DNA of 13,223 nt from an uncultured Verrucomicrobiota bacterium. Lineage in GTDB: Bacteria > Verrucomicrobiota > Kiritimatiellia > RFP12 > UBA1067. Where the stretch lies: positions 1-13,223 of the forward strand of contig CAMPAF010000041.1 of NCBI GenBank assembly GCA_946631535.1, given 5' to 3'. Both the position numbers and the translations under genes were made by a program. Positions 1 through 7,361 of the stretch are shown here, in pieces; position 1 is the first letter of the stretch; each line of letters opens with the position of its first letter. The notes below the pieces were generated by a model. The model did no database searches and was not told where the DNA came from. It worked only from the letters and a program-made list of their open reading frames with translations.

Positions 1-430
1 AGCGGTAGTCCATCTCGGCGTCGGAGAGGCCCTTCGAGCCGATGTCGCCGAACTTCACGATGTGCACGGCCACGCCCTCCGCCTCGTACTTCGCGCGCAC
101 CTCCTCGAAGCGCTTGATGTCTACCTTGAGCCGCCACGCCGCAACCGCGGCCTTGTCCTCCTTGGACATCTTCCAGGAAAGCTTGTTCATCGGCGCGCCG
201 GCGTCGATCTCGACGTCGTTCGACATCAGCTCGATCGTGCTGAGGCTAGAGCCCAGCACGTACTCTAGCGTCTTGCCCGCGCCCGCCGGCATCGACCGGT
301 AGGAGTACGTGATGACGCCGATCGGGACGCCCTTGTAGACGGAGCTCAGCGCCCCGAGGCAAGGCAGACTGCCGCCAACCGCCGCGAACCCGGCCGCGCT
401 TCCGAGAAAACCTCTGCGTGTCATTTCCAT
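1..430 (-). CDS. Tat-exported sugar phosphate isomerase/epimerase-like TIM-barrel protein (3' part missing)
   Basis: The first 143 residues of a protein that runs off the left edge. Seen: a twin-arginine motif TRRGFLG at residues 4-10 followed by a small, Ala/Gly-rich hydrophobic stretch, the form of a Tat signal peptide. After it comes a first strand 'IGVITYSYR' and a helix leading to 'STIELMSND', which resembles the start of the xylose-isomerase-like TIM-barrel family (sugar phosphate isomerases/epimerases). Exported members of this family, often with Tat signals, are common in Planctomycetes, Verrucomicrobia and relatives. Their substrates are mostly unknown. The start at 430 is preferred because an AAGAAGGA ribosome site sits 6 bases upstream. 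An in-frame ATG at 436 would directly abut that site, and another at 424 is further away. The gene follows panC after 51 bases of A/C-rich spacer. The family call rests on N-terminal pattern only; the metal-binding residues lie outside the window. Confidence 0.72.
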   Translation of the reverse strand, partial: MEMTRRGFLGSAAGFAAVGGSLPCLGALSSVYKGVPIGVITYSYRSMPAGAGKTLEYVLGSSLSTIELMSNDVEIDAGAPMNKLSWKMSKEDKAAVAAWRLKVDIKRFEEVRAKYEAEGVAVHIVKFGDIGSKGLSDAEMDYR

Positions 431-436
431 GGTCAT

Positions 437-444
437 TCCTTCTT
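437..444 (-). promoter_or_regulatory. Shine-Dalgarno site of the TIM-barrel gene
   Basis: On the minus strand this reads AAGAAGGA and ends 6 bases before the ATG at 430. It decides between three in-frame ATGs (436, 430, 424) in favour of 430. The spacer upstream (445-481) is rich in A and C and poor in G on the coding strand, so it is probably unstructured. No convincing promoter is visible there, so read-through from panC is the simplest source of transcript. Confidence 0.6.
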
Positions 445-481
445 TCTTTTGGTTAGTTTGTTGGTTGTCGTCAAAGAAATC

Positions 482-1336
482 TCACATCACCGCATTGTCT
501 ATCAGGCGCGTCTTGCCGCACCAGACTGCGAGCAGCACCGCAACGCCCTTCGAGAGCGACTTCGCGGGCACGAGCGTCTCGGCGTCCACCGCCTCCACGT
601 AGTCGACCACGAGGCCCGCCTTCTCCAGCGCCTTCACGATCCGCGCGCGGTACGCGTGCCAGGGCATCGTCCCCTTCGCCGCGACGTCCGCCCTCGCCCG
701 CGCGAGCGACTGCGACAGCGCCACGGCGCGCGCCCTCTCGTCGTCCGAAAGGTACGTGTTCCGCGAGCTGCGCGCGAGGCCTGAGGGTTCGCGCACGATC
801 GGCGCGACCGATATCTTGACGTCGAAGTTCAGGTCGCGCACCATCCGCCTGATCACGGCAGCCTGCTGGAAGTCCTTCTGGCCGAAGACCGCAAGGTGCG
901 GATGGACGATGTTGAACAGCTTGGCCACGACGGTGCAGACGCCACGGAAGTGCCCCGGCCTGCGCGCGCCGCAAAGGCCCGCCGCAAGCGTCTCCTCCGT
1001 GATGAAGGTGGAATGGCCGTCGAGGTACATGTTCGCGGGCGTGGGGAAGAACACGGCCGTCGCGCCCGCAGCGCGGCACTTGGCGAGGTCGGCCTTCTCG
1101 TCGCGCGGATACTTCTCGTAGTCCTCGTTGGGACCGAACTGGACTGGATTCACGAACACGCTGACGACGATCTCGTCCGCGCCCTTCCTCTTGGCCGCAG
1201 CGATGAGGGAAAGATGCCCCTCGTGCAGGTAGCCCATCGTAGGCACGAGCGCTATCTTGGCGCCGGCCTGCCGCCGCGCAGCGCACCACTTCTGGAGCTT
1301 CTGCGGGTCGGCGAACGTCTTGAGAGTCTTTGCCAT
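482..1336 (-). CDS. panC: Pantothenate synthetase (pantoate--beta-alanine ligase)
   Basis: Joins D-pantoate and beta-alanine using ATP (via a pantoyl-adenylate) to give pantothenate, the precursor of coenzyme A; a cytoplasmic enzyme. The 284-residue product matches the usual family length (about 280). Seen: the nucleotidyl-transferase motif 'PTMGYLHEGH' with H38 and H41, 'VFVNPVQFGPNEDYEKYPR' at 60-78 with the pantoate-binding Q66, 'GQKDFQQ' at 152-158, and the KMSKS-like 'SGLARSSRNTYLS' at 185-197. The reading frame stays open upstream to 1714, but that extension runs antiphase through the amidohydrolase gene and has no family resemblance. The family N-terminus begins at the ATG at 1336. No ribosome site precedes this ATG; instead a promoter lies directly in front, so the transcript may be leaderless. 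No panB or panD is in the window, so panC sits apart from its pathway, behind a sugar-use operon. Confidence 0.96.
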   Translation of the reverse strand: MAKTLKTFADPQKLQKWCAARRQAGAKIALVPTMGYLHEGHLSLIAAAKRKGADEIVVSVFVNPVQFGPNEDYEKYPRDEKADLAKCRAAGATAVFFPTPANMYLDGHSTFITEETLAAGLCGARRPGHFRGVCTVVAKLFNIVHPHLAVFGQKDFQQAAVIRRMVRDLNFDVKISVAPIVREPSGLARSSRNTYLSDDERARAVALSQSLARARADVAAKGTMPWHAYRARIVKALEKAGLVVDYVEAVDAETLVPAKSLSKGVAVLLAVWCGKTRLIDNAVM

Positions 1337-1343
1337 GCGGCAT

Positions 1344-1372
1344 ATTGTACCATATCGCGCCCGCCGTGTCAG
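1344..1372 (-). promoter_or_regulatory. panC promoter (sigma70-like, extended -10) with predicted leaderless start
   Basis: On the minus strand: -35 CTGACA (1367-1372), a 17-base spacer, then -10 TACAAT (1344-1349) preceded by TG at the extended -10 position. Each hexamer differs from consensus by one base. The -35 box contains the amidohydrolase stop codon (1369-1371). A start 6-8 bases past the -10 falls at 1336-1338, that is at or within two bases of the panC ATG. This is a sequence match, not a mapped start site. Confidence 0.6.
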
Positions 1373-2199
1373 ATGCCGAGCAGACGTTCCGCGTTCAGGT
1401 GGAAGATCGCCTCCCGTTCGGCGGCGAGCGGACGGTGCGCCTTCACCCACTCGACGAGCCGCCCCTGGCGGTTCCACGGGTAGTCTGTGCCGAACACGAT
1501 GCGCTCCACAGGCCACGTCTCCATGACGCGGATCGCGTCGGCGTCGTCCTGAAGCATCTCGAGGCATGCGGTGTCGATGAAGCAGCCCGTATCGAGCAGG
1601 ATGTCCGTCGCGCCCGGCGGATTGCCCACGCGTCCGCCCAGATGCGCCGCGACGAAGCGCGGGCCAAGCCCCGGCGCGGCGGCGAGGAGCGCGGCAATCT
1701 CCGCAGGCCCGCATGTCATCGGATCATCTGGAAAGCCATTGTCGTATCCGCAGTGGGCGATCACGACGAGTCCAAGGTCTCGCACTGCGGAGAAGAACGG
1801 AACGACGGCAGGATCGTCCAGCCGGAACCCCTGGTAGTACGGATGCAGCTTTATGCCGGGGATGCCCGCGTCCGCGATCGCCTTCAGGCGAAGCTTGAAG
1901 TCGGGATCGAAGGGATGGACGGACGCGAGGGGTATGATGACACGTGCGGCCTCCTCGCCCTTCTCGCCGTCGCGGATCTCGAGCGCCGTGCGCAGGATGA
2001 CGTCCGCCTGTGAAGGCTTCGTGGCTATCGGACACATCACGCAGCGGTCGATGCCGTCGGCCTTGGCGGCGGCAAGCTGGCACGCGAGCGTGCCGTCCCC
2101 GAACGGGACAAACTCGTGCCGAAGCTTATCGACCATCGTTTCGATGGCCCGCTGCGCGATGGAGTCAGGAAAGTTGTGCGTATGGAAATCTATGATCAT
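1369..2199 (-). CDS. Amidohydrolase-2 family metal-dependent hydrolase
   Basis: A 276-residue cytoplasmic TIM-barrel hydrolase of the amidohydrolase-related (COG2159-type) family, whose members hydrolyse or decarboxylate small ring compounds, lactones and acids. Seen: the metal motif 'DFHTH' with H6 and H8, 'GIKLHPYYQGF' with K117 and H119, 'VIAHCGYD' with H149, 'AAHLGG' with H186, 'VFGTDYPW' with the catalytic D239, and the typical ending 'NAERLLGI'. All expected metal and catalytic positions are present. It starts 21 bases after the symporter stop with only a weak GAG ribosome site, so it is probably translated from the symporter transcript. From context it may act on the imported sugar or a derived lactone; the substrate cannot be read from the sequence. 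Confidence 0.88.
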   Translation of the reverse strand: MIIDFHTHNFPDSIAQRAIETMVDKLRHEFVPFGDGTLACQLAAAKADGIDRCVMCPIATKPSQADVILRTALEIRDGEKGEEAARVIIPLASVHPFDPDFKLRLKAIADAGIPGIKLHPYYQGFRLDDPAVVPFFSAVRDLGLVVIAHCGYDNGFPDDPMTCGPAEIAALLAAAPGLGPRFVAAHLGGRVGNPPGATDILLDTGCFIDTACLEMLQDDADAIRVMETWPVERIVFGTDYPWNRQGRLVEWVKAHRPLAAEREAIFHLNAERLLGI

Positions 2200-2220
2200 C
2201 GGATATCTCGAGAATGCTTT

Positions 2221-4035
2221 TTAGGAACCACTTTTAAACCTGCTGGCGACAGGTGCCACGATCAGGCACGCCACCATGCCAAGGAACCCGTACAGCAGCA
2301 GGTGCGGCTTGCCCGCGAATTGCAGCTGGTCCAGCGCGAAGCATACCGCGTAGTTGGCAACAAGGCCAGCCGTCGCGCCAAATCCATTGACACGTTTCAT
2401 GAACACGCCCATGAAGAACAGGCACCCAAGCCCGCCCGTCAGCACGCCGAGGAAGCGCTGGAACTGGTCGTATATCGACAATATCTCCATGTTGGCCAGC
2501 ACCAGCGCGAATCCGCCGCCAAGGAGTCCCACGGCGACCGTGGATATCTTGCCGCACAGGAGCTTTGATCTGTCTGCCCCTGGAGGGAGGCAACTTGTTG
2601 CGTCCGCGGTCGCGCGGGAGCGCGACCCTCTCAGGACCAGCCTTTCCCAGAAGTCCGTGACGATGGCGCTCGCTGCCGAGTTGAGGTTGGCGGAGAGCGT
2701 GCTCATCGTGGCCGCCGCGACGGCGGCGAGCACGAGTCCCGAGACGCCCGTCGGCAGGTCGTTGCCGATGAAGAGCGGCAGCACGCTGTCGTTCTTTGGC
2801 ATGGTGACGTCCAGCAGCCCCGGATTTGAGCGGTAGAACGTCCAGAGCGCAACGCCCAGCGTGAAGAAGACGATGCAGTTGAAGAACGAGAGCACGCCGT
2901 TGAAGAGGATGGACTTCGCCGCTCCCCGCTCGTCCTTCGTCGTCATGTACCGCTGCACCACGCACTGGTCGCTCGTGTAGCTGGCGAGGTTGGCCACTAT
3001 GCCGCCGATCAGCACCACCCAGAAGCATGGTTGCGTCCAGTCGAACGCGAAGTCGAACGCGCGGAATTTCCCGGCCGCCGTACCCGCAGAGATGAATCCG
3101 GCGAACCCGCCGTCTGTACCGGCCACGAGAAGGACGTAAATGAGCGCCGTCGAGGCGATGAGGATGACGCTCTGCACGAAGTCGCTCCAGATGACGGCCT
3201 CCACGCCGCCGATCGTGCAGTAGAATATCGTCACCACGGTGACGGCCACGATCGCCGCGTTCACGTCGAGGTCCGTCACCGCCGCCACGGCAAGCGCGGG
3301 CAGGTACGTGACGATCGCCGTGCGGGCCACCATGAAGAGGATGAACGCAGCGCTCGCGAAAAGACGGCACGGCAGGTTGAAGCGCACCTCCAGGAACTCG
3401 TACGCGCTAGTGAGGTTCAGCCGCCGGAAGAACGGCAGGTACCATCTCGTCACCACCGGCGCCATCAGGATGATGCCGAAGGTGATTATGAAGTATCTAC
3501 AGTCGGTGAGGTACGTCAGCGCCGGAATGGAGAGGAAGGTGATGGACGAGAACATCGTGGCGTAGATGCTCATCGACACGACGATCCATGGCACGCGCCC
3601 TCCCGCACGGAAATAGTCGTCGCTCGACCTGTTCCGCCGCATGAACCACACCCCCATTCCCGCCATCAGCAGCAGGTATGCGACGATGACCACCCAGTTG
3701 ACTGGATGGTACGCCTTCGTTCGCCGTGGCGTGCCGTACACGGCCTTCTTGCCGGTACCATCAACCACCATCAGCCGCCCGTCGTCGAGTAGCATCGCCG
3801 CCGAGCATGTCGGGAACGGCGCGGCCTGCAGGTCGAACCAGCGGTCGGTCACCAGATGGTGGACACGCACCACGCCATTCGAGAAATGAAGCACGTGCTG
3901 GTCGCCCGGCTTGACCACGGGTGCATTGGTCACCGCCAGCGGAGGCGCAAACACCTCCGACCACGAATACTCCACGCGCGCCGAGGCCGTCATGACCAGC
4001 AACGCCGCAATGAGAAATGCCGCAAATCTATGCAT
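2221..4035 (-). CDS. Sodium:solute symporter (SSS family) with signal peptide and short kelch-like periplasmic N-terminal part
   Basis: Imports a solute, probably a sugar or sugar acid, across the inner membrane with sodium. The protein has 604 residues. Residues 1-20 form a signal peptide. Residues about 25-105 are soluble and hold one or two beta-propeller-blade-like stretches ('HVLHFSNGVVRVHHLVTDRWFDL', 'SAAMLLDDGRLMVVDGTGK'). The symporter begins at the first membrane helix (113-131) and runs through some 13 helices. It carries the SSS signature around 'GGVEAVIWSDFVQ' (276-288), and 'MSTLSANLNSAAS' (444-456) at the usual sodium-site helix. A charged loop at about 463-492 interrupts the C-terminal helices. 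The ATG lies 5 bases after the glycosidase stop. A GAGG ribosome site 8 bases before the ATG overlaps the end of that gene, so the two are coupled. Known relatives fuse a full kelch propeller (NanM-like) to such symporters; here only a remnant-sized piece is present. Confidence 0.9.
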   Translation of the reverse strand: MHRFAAFLIAALLVMTASARVEYSWSEVFAPPLAVTNAPVVKPGDQHVLHFSNGVVRVHHLVTDRWFDLQAAPFPTCSAAMLLDDGRLMVVDGTGKKAVYGTPRRTKAYHPVNWVVIVAYLLLMAGMGVWFMRRNRSSDDYFRAGGRVPWIVVSMSIYATMFSSITFLSIPALTYLTDCRYFIITFGIILMAPVVTRWYLPFFRRLNLTSAYEFLEVRFNLPCRLFASAAFILFMVARTAIVTYLPALAVAAVTDLDVNAAIVAVTVVTIFYCTIGGVEAVIWSDFVQSVILIASTALIYVLLVAGTDGGFAGFISAGTAAGKFRAFDFAFDWTQPCFWVVLIGGIVANLASYTSDQCVVQRYMTTKDERGAAKSILFNGVLSFFNCIVFFTLGVALWTFYRSNPGLLDVTMPKNDSVLPLFIGNDLPTGVSGLVLAAVAAATMSTLSANLNSAASAIVTDFWERLVLRGSRSRATADATSCLPPGADRSKLLCGKISTVAVGLLGGGFALVLANMEILSIYDQFQRFLGVLTGGLGCLFFMGVFMKRVNGFGATAGLVANYAVCFALDQLQFAGKPHLLLYGFLGMVACLIVAPVASRFKSGS

Positions 4036-4040
4036 TTGTC

Positions 4041-7000
4041 CTACCTCAATGTCGTAAGCCGATCAATGCGTACGTTCTCTGCGCCGGACACGTCAATAGT
4101 GCCTGCCGCGGGCGTGGCGCCAACGATACCGCGCAGGTCCACGGTGCAGTCGCGGAACGTCACGTTGCGCCCCGTGGGGAAGTCGAGCACCGGCCCCGTC
4201 GGACGCACGAACGTGCACTTCTCGATCAGCACGTCGCCGCCCACGAAGCCCTTGTCGGGCGGCGGGATGTCCCAGCCCGCTGGCACCACGCAGCGCGTGG
4301 ATATCTGCCCTTCCTTCGGCACGAGCGTGCCGGCGTCCTCGAACGTGCAGTTGCGGATCACCACGTTAGTCGTGCCCATGCCCTCGCACCAGAGGTCCGC
4401 GCGCCAGTCGGCGATGAGCCGCAGCGGCACGCCGGGCGTGCGGCGGAACGTGCAGTCCTCGATCGTGAGGTTGGACGGCGAGAAGATGTTGCGCCAGCCG
4501 CTGTCCTCGCACGTGCAGCCCTTGAACAGCACCCAGTCGGTCCCGTACGTGCGGTCCCACACGAGGAAGCACGGCCCCTTCTGGTCGGGGATGTCGCGGT
4601 CCAGCTCGAGCAGCTCCTTGTTCACCCGCACGAGCCTCGCCGTGCAGCCGGCCGGCGAGAAGTCGGGGTGGCGCAGCTCGAGCGGCGCGCCCGGCGCGGC
4701 GCGGAAGTAGGCCGCCCCGCGCCGGTTGATCACGTACAGCTTGCGCGGCGCCACCTTCACCGCGATCGTGAAGCGGTCGTGGAAGTTGTTGGCGTCGTCG
4801 TTGTTGCGCGTCCAGTAGCAGTCGATGTACTTGCAGTGCCCCTTCGAGCGCGCCACGTGGTGGCCGTCTGAGGTGGACGACACCGGCCGCTCGAAGAAGC
4901 GCTTTCCAGGATAGGCGGCGGCGAACTCGCTTGCCGTGGGCGGCGCCACGCGCAAGCGCTCCACCTGCCAATACTCCTGCGCGCCGTCCGTGACCATCGC
5001 CATGCCGAAACACGCCCACACGCGCACGTCGCGCACGGTGAGGTGGCGGTTCGAGTCGAGGTTGATGCCGTTCTTGCCGTAGTAGCAGTGCTGGAGACGG
5101 TAGAGTCCGCCCTCCTCGAAACGGCGCACCACCTGGAGGTTCCACTTCGGGTTGGCGGCGAAGCGCGTGGCGGGATTCTGGTTGCGCTCCGGCATGGGCA
5201 TGCCCGGCCACACACGCAGCACGTTCGGCGCGGTCCATTCGTTCTTCGCGCCAAAGTGGCCTTCGGTCTGGCCGCAGGAAAGCCCCGGACCCGCGCGGAA
5301 ACGCGTGCGGCACTCGTCCATCGCCATCAATTTCTGAACGGGCACAGGCTCGGGGTACTTCGGGTGGCGTTCGTAGTCGACGAACGTGAGTTCCATCCAG
5401 GCGTTCTCGGGATGCGCCTCGTCGAGGTTGCGCCGCGTCACGCGCACGAAGGAGGCGAGCGGGTCCCCTTCCCAGTCCCAGTCCATCACGAGATCGCGCA
5501 CCTCGGTGCGGAGGCAGCGCTGCACGAGCAGATTGCCCTTGTCGAGAATGAGCTCGCTCTGCGGCTGGCAGCGGTACTCCGGCGCGCGGCGGAACACGAG
5601 CACAGCGCCTTTGCCATCTAAAGTGAAGTCGGTGAAGTCGCGCATGACGACTCCGGGTTCGTCGAAGCAGCGATACGTGCCGGGCGCGAGTTCGAGACGA
5701 TTCGCCTTAACGCGACGGCACTCGGCGAGCGCACGCATGATAGCGGCGGCGTTCTTGTCGCTCGTTGGCGAAAAACCGAAGTCGGCGGCATGCACCACTG
5801 GCCCGCCTGTCGCGCGCGGCGTGTCGATGGAGAATTCGCCCGCGCCAGAAGGCTCGCCGACATTGGCACGGTCTGGCATGCGCGACAGCCCGTCAACGGA
5901 CGGCTCTGCCGCGTCATGCACGGAGAACGCGCGCGTCACGCTCGGCATCGCTCCATCTTGCCAGAAGAGCCTGCTGCTGCGGAATGCCACGCCAGACGCC
6001 TTCTCGATGTAAAACGCGCCATTCTTTCGCCCAGACATAGTCCCCATCTCATGGTCGCTGTGGCTATCGTATGCCGACTTGACGAACCGGAACGTGCAGT
6101 TCTCGAACTCGACGCCATCCACATGCGTCACCCCTCCGCCTGCAATCGTCATCGGCAGACATGTCTCCGCGTCGATGCCGACGAACCGGACACCACCGAG
6201 GGTCGCCTTGGAGAGCTCCGATCCAGCCACTACGGCCACCGCCTCGGAAACTTCCCTGATCGAGATGCGCTCGAACACGATGTTCGAGATGTCGACTCCC
6301 TTCTTTGGCGCCTTTCCGTAGCAGCACTGGACATGCAGTCCGCGCCCGGCATGCTCGATCCTCATGTCGGATATCCTCACGTCGCGTATCGTGCCGTCGC
6401 CCACGCCAACGCGCACGCCGTCCGCAGAGACGCGGCAGACGATGTTCGAGACGCGCACGTTCTCGCACACCTTCGACTGGTCCTTGAGCCGCGACGGCGA
6501 GCCGCGTATGGCGATAGCGTCGTCGCCCGTCACGATGTCGCAGTCTCCTATCCGCACGTTGTGGCAGGAATCGACGTCGAAGCCGTCGGTGTTGAGGTTG
6601 CGCAGCCCGTTCCGCACCGTCACTCCTCCAACAGTCACGTTCTCGCACCCGTGGAAGAAGCAGCTCCAGCAGCTCATGTCGCGGAAGGTCACGTCCCGCA
6701 CCTCCACGTCCGAGCACTCGATGAAGACGATCTCCTGTCCGGGCCGACCCTGGTGCTTGTAGTCGCGCGCGTTGATGCCGCCGTCGCGCCAGCAGACCTT
6801 GCCCACGAACTGCGGCTTGTCGTCGAAGAAGGCTCGCCCGTTGCCGTCGATGACGCCCCGGCCCGTGATCGACACACCCTTCTTCTCGAGGGCGAGAATC
6901 AGGTGCTTGGCGCTCCATCCCTCGTTTTTGCTGCCCCAGTTCTGAGGATAGGCGTCAGGCGCGTTGTAGTCTGCCAGGTTCGGACTGCCGAGGAGCGTTG

Positions 7001-7274
7001 CACCCGACTCGAGATGGAGCTCCGTACGGTCTCCAAGGTAGATGGACCCGATGAGATACGTGCCAGGAGGCACTGTCACGCGGCCGCCTCCGGCCCGCGA
7101 GCAGGCGTCAAGCGTCGCCTGCACCGCGGCCGTGTCCATCGTGGCTCCGTCGCCCTTGGCACCAAACGCGCGAACGTCGAAGTTCGCCTTGGTCGGTTGG
7201 CCGGCAAAAAGGCTCACGGCCGCCAGCCCAAATGAAGCCAGCACCGCCATTCTCATACTCAGCGTCGCGCACAT
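4041..7274 (-). CDS. Secreted two-module beta-helix glycosidase: GH28-like plus GH110-like
   Basis: A 1077-residue exported protein. Residues 1-25 are a signal peptide. Module one (about 30-455) is a GH28-type (polygalacturonase-like) right-handed beta-helix: 'VRAFGAKGDG' cap, 'NTDGFDV' with D230, 'TGDDAIAI' with D251 and D252. The usual GHG histidine is replaced ('ADG', D285) and the RIK site reads 'HVQ' (314-316), so substrate and chemistry may differ. Module two (about 490-1077) is a second beta-helix resembling GH110 alpha-1,3-galactosidases: 'TSDGHHVA' with D803, 'NNDDANNFH' with D826 and D827, then repeated strands such as 'NLTIEDCTFR' and 'NVVIRNCTFED'. The start at 7274 is chosen over an in-frame ATG at 7325 because AGGAG lies 8 bases upstream, the signal peptide begins there, and the promoter overlaps the longer form. 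First gene of the operon with the symporter and amidohydrolase. The GH28-like call is firm; GH110-like is from motif memory. Confidence 0.85.
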   Translation of the reverse strand: MCATLSMRMAVLASFGLAAVSLFAGQPTKANFDVRAFGAKGDGATMDTAAVQATLDACSRAGGGRVTVPPGTYLIGSIYLGDRTELHLESGATLLGSPNLADYNAPDAYPQNWGSKNEGWSAKHLILALEKKGVSITGRGVIDGNGRAFFDDKPQFVGKVCWRDGGINARDYKHQGRPGQEIVFIECSDVEVRDVTFRDMSCWSCFFHGCENVTVGGVTVRNGLRNLNTDGFDVDSCHNVRIGDCDIVTGDDAIAIRGSPSRLKDQSKVCENVRVSNIVCRVSADGVRVGVGDGTIRDVRISDMRIEHAGRGLHVQCCYGKAPKKGVDISNIVFERISIREVSEAVAVVAGSELSKATLGGVRFVGIDAETCLPMTIAGGGVTHVDGVEFENCTFRFVKSAYDSHSDHEMGTMSGRKNGAFYIEKASGVAFRSSRLFWQDGAMPSVTRAFSVHDAAEPSVDGLSRMPDRANVGEPSGAGEFSIDTPRATGGPVVHAADFGFSPTSDKNAAAIMRALAECRRVKANRLELAPGTYRCFDEPGVVMRDFTDFTLDGKGAVLVFRRAPEYRCQPQSELILDKGNLLVQRCLRTEVRDLVMDWDWEGDPLASFVRVTRRNLDEAHPENAWMELTFVDYERHPKYPEPVPVQKLMAMDECRTRFRAGPGLSCGQTEGHFGAKNEWTAPNVLRVWPGMPMPERNQNPATRFAANPKWNLQVVRRFEEGGLYRLQHCYYGKNGINLDSNRHLTVRDVRVWACFGMAMVTDGAQEYWQVERLRVAPPTASEFAAAYPGKRFFERPVSSTSDGHHVARSKGHCKYIDCYWTRNNDDANNFHDRFTIAVKVAPRKLYVINRRGAAYFRAAPGAPLELRHPDFSPAGCTARLVRVNKELLELDRDIPDQKGPCFLVWDRTYGTDWVLFKGCTCEDSGWRNIFSPSNLTIEDCTFRRTPGVPLRLIADWRADLWCEGMGTTNVVIRNCTFEDAGTLVPKEGQISTRCVVPAGWDIPPPDKGFVGGDVLIEKCTFVRPTGPVLDFPTGRNVTFRDCTVDLRGIVGATPAAGTIDVSGAENVRIDRLTTLR

Positions 7275-7282
7275 GTCATGTT

Positions 7283-7287
7283 CTCCT
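7283..7287 (-). promoter_or_regulatory. Shine-Dalgarno site of the two-module glycosidase
   Basis: AGGAG on the minus strand, 8 bases before the ATG at 7274. It fixes the start there, not at 7325. An out-of-frame ATG at 7279 lies between and is ignored. Confidence 0.75.
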
Positions 7288-7296
7288 GTCGGCGCA

Positions 7297-7325
7297 ATGA
7301 TACATGAATCCCCTTCCCAGGTCAA
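7297..7325 (-). promoter_or_regulatory. Promoter of the glycosidase-symporter-amidohydrolase operon
   Basis: On the minus strand: TTGACC (7320-7325), exactly 17 bases, then TATCAT (7297-7302). Each box has one mismatch to the sigma70 consensus. Transcription would start near 7290, leaving a leader of about 16 bases that contains the AGGAG ribosome site. The -35 box touches the expected -35 region of the opposing plus-strand promoter. Confidence 0.65.
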
Positions 7326-7332
7326 TCACCAC

Positions 7333-7351
7333 TTAAGCAATTATGCTATAA
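7333..7351. repeat. Imperfect inverted repeat over the plus-strand -10 box (possible operator)
   Basis: TTA-AGCA-ATTA-TGCT-A-TAA: arms AGCA (7336-7339) and TGCT (7344-7347) around ATTA, with outer TTA and TAA offset by one base. It overlaps the extended -10 of the plus-strand gene and lies just upstream of the minus-strand -35. The arms are short and could arise by chance in an AT-rich promoter. Confidence 0.25.
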
Positions 7352-7352
7352 T
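7344..7352 (+). promoter_or_regulatory. Extended -10 promoter of the YdjY-domain gene
   Basis: TGC followed by a perfect TATAAT (7347-7352). There is no good -35 box 16-18 bases upstream, which extended -10 promoters do not always need. The likely start is A7360 or close to it, 0-2 bases before the ATG at 7362, so the mRNA would have essentially no leader. Confidence 0.6.
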
Positions 7353-7361
7353 CATCCCCAC

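Noticed and set aside
482..1714. 410-residue version of panC starting at 1714
   Set aside because: The extra 126 residues are the amidohydrolase gene read in another frame. The family N-terminus, length and promoter all place the start at 1336.
5790..7235. 481-residue open frame on the plus strand opposite the GH28-like module
   Set aside because: Low-complexity His/Arg/Val/Asp-rich translation, wholly antisense to a clear glycosidase; a shadow.
4041..7325. 1094-residue version of the glycosidase starting at 7325
   Set aside because: The added residues overlap the -35 and -10 boxes and precede the signal peptide. The AGGAG site supports 7274.
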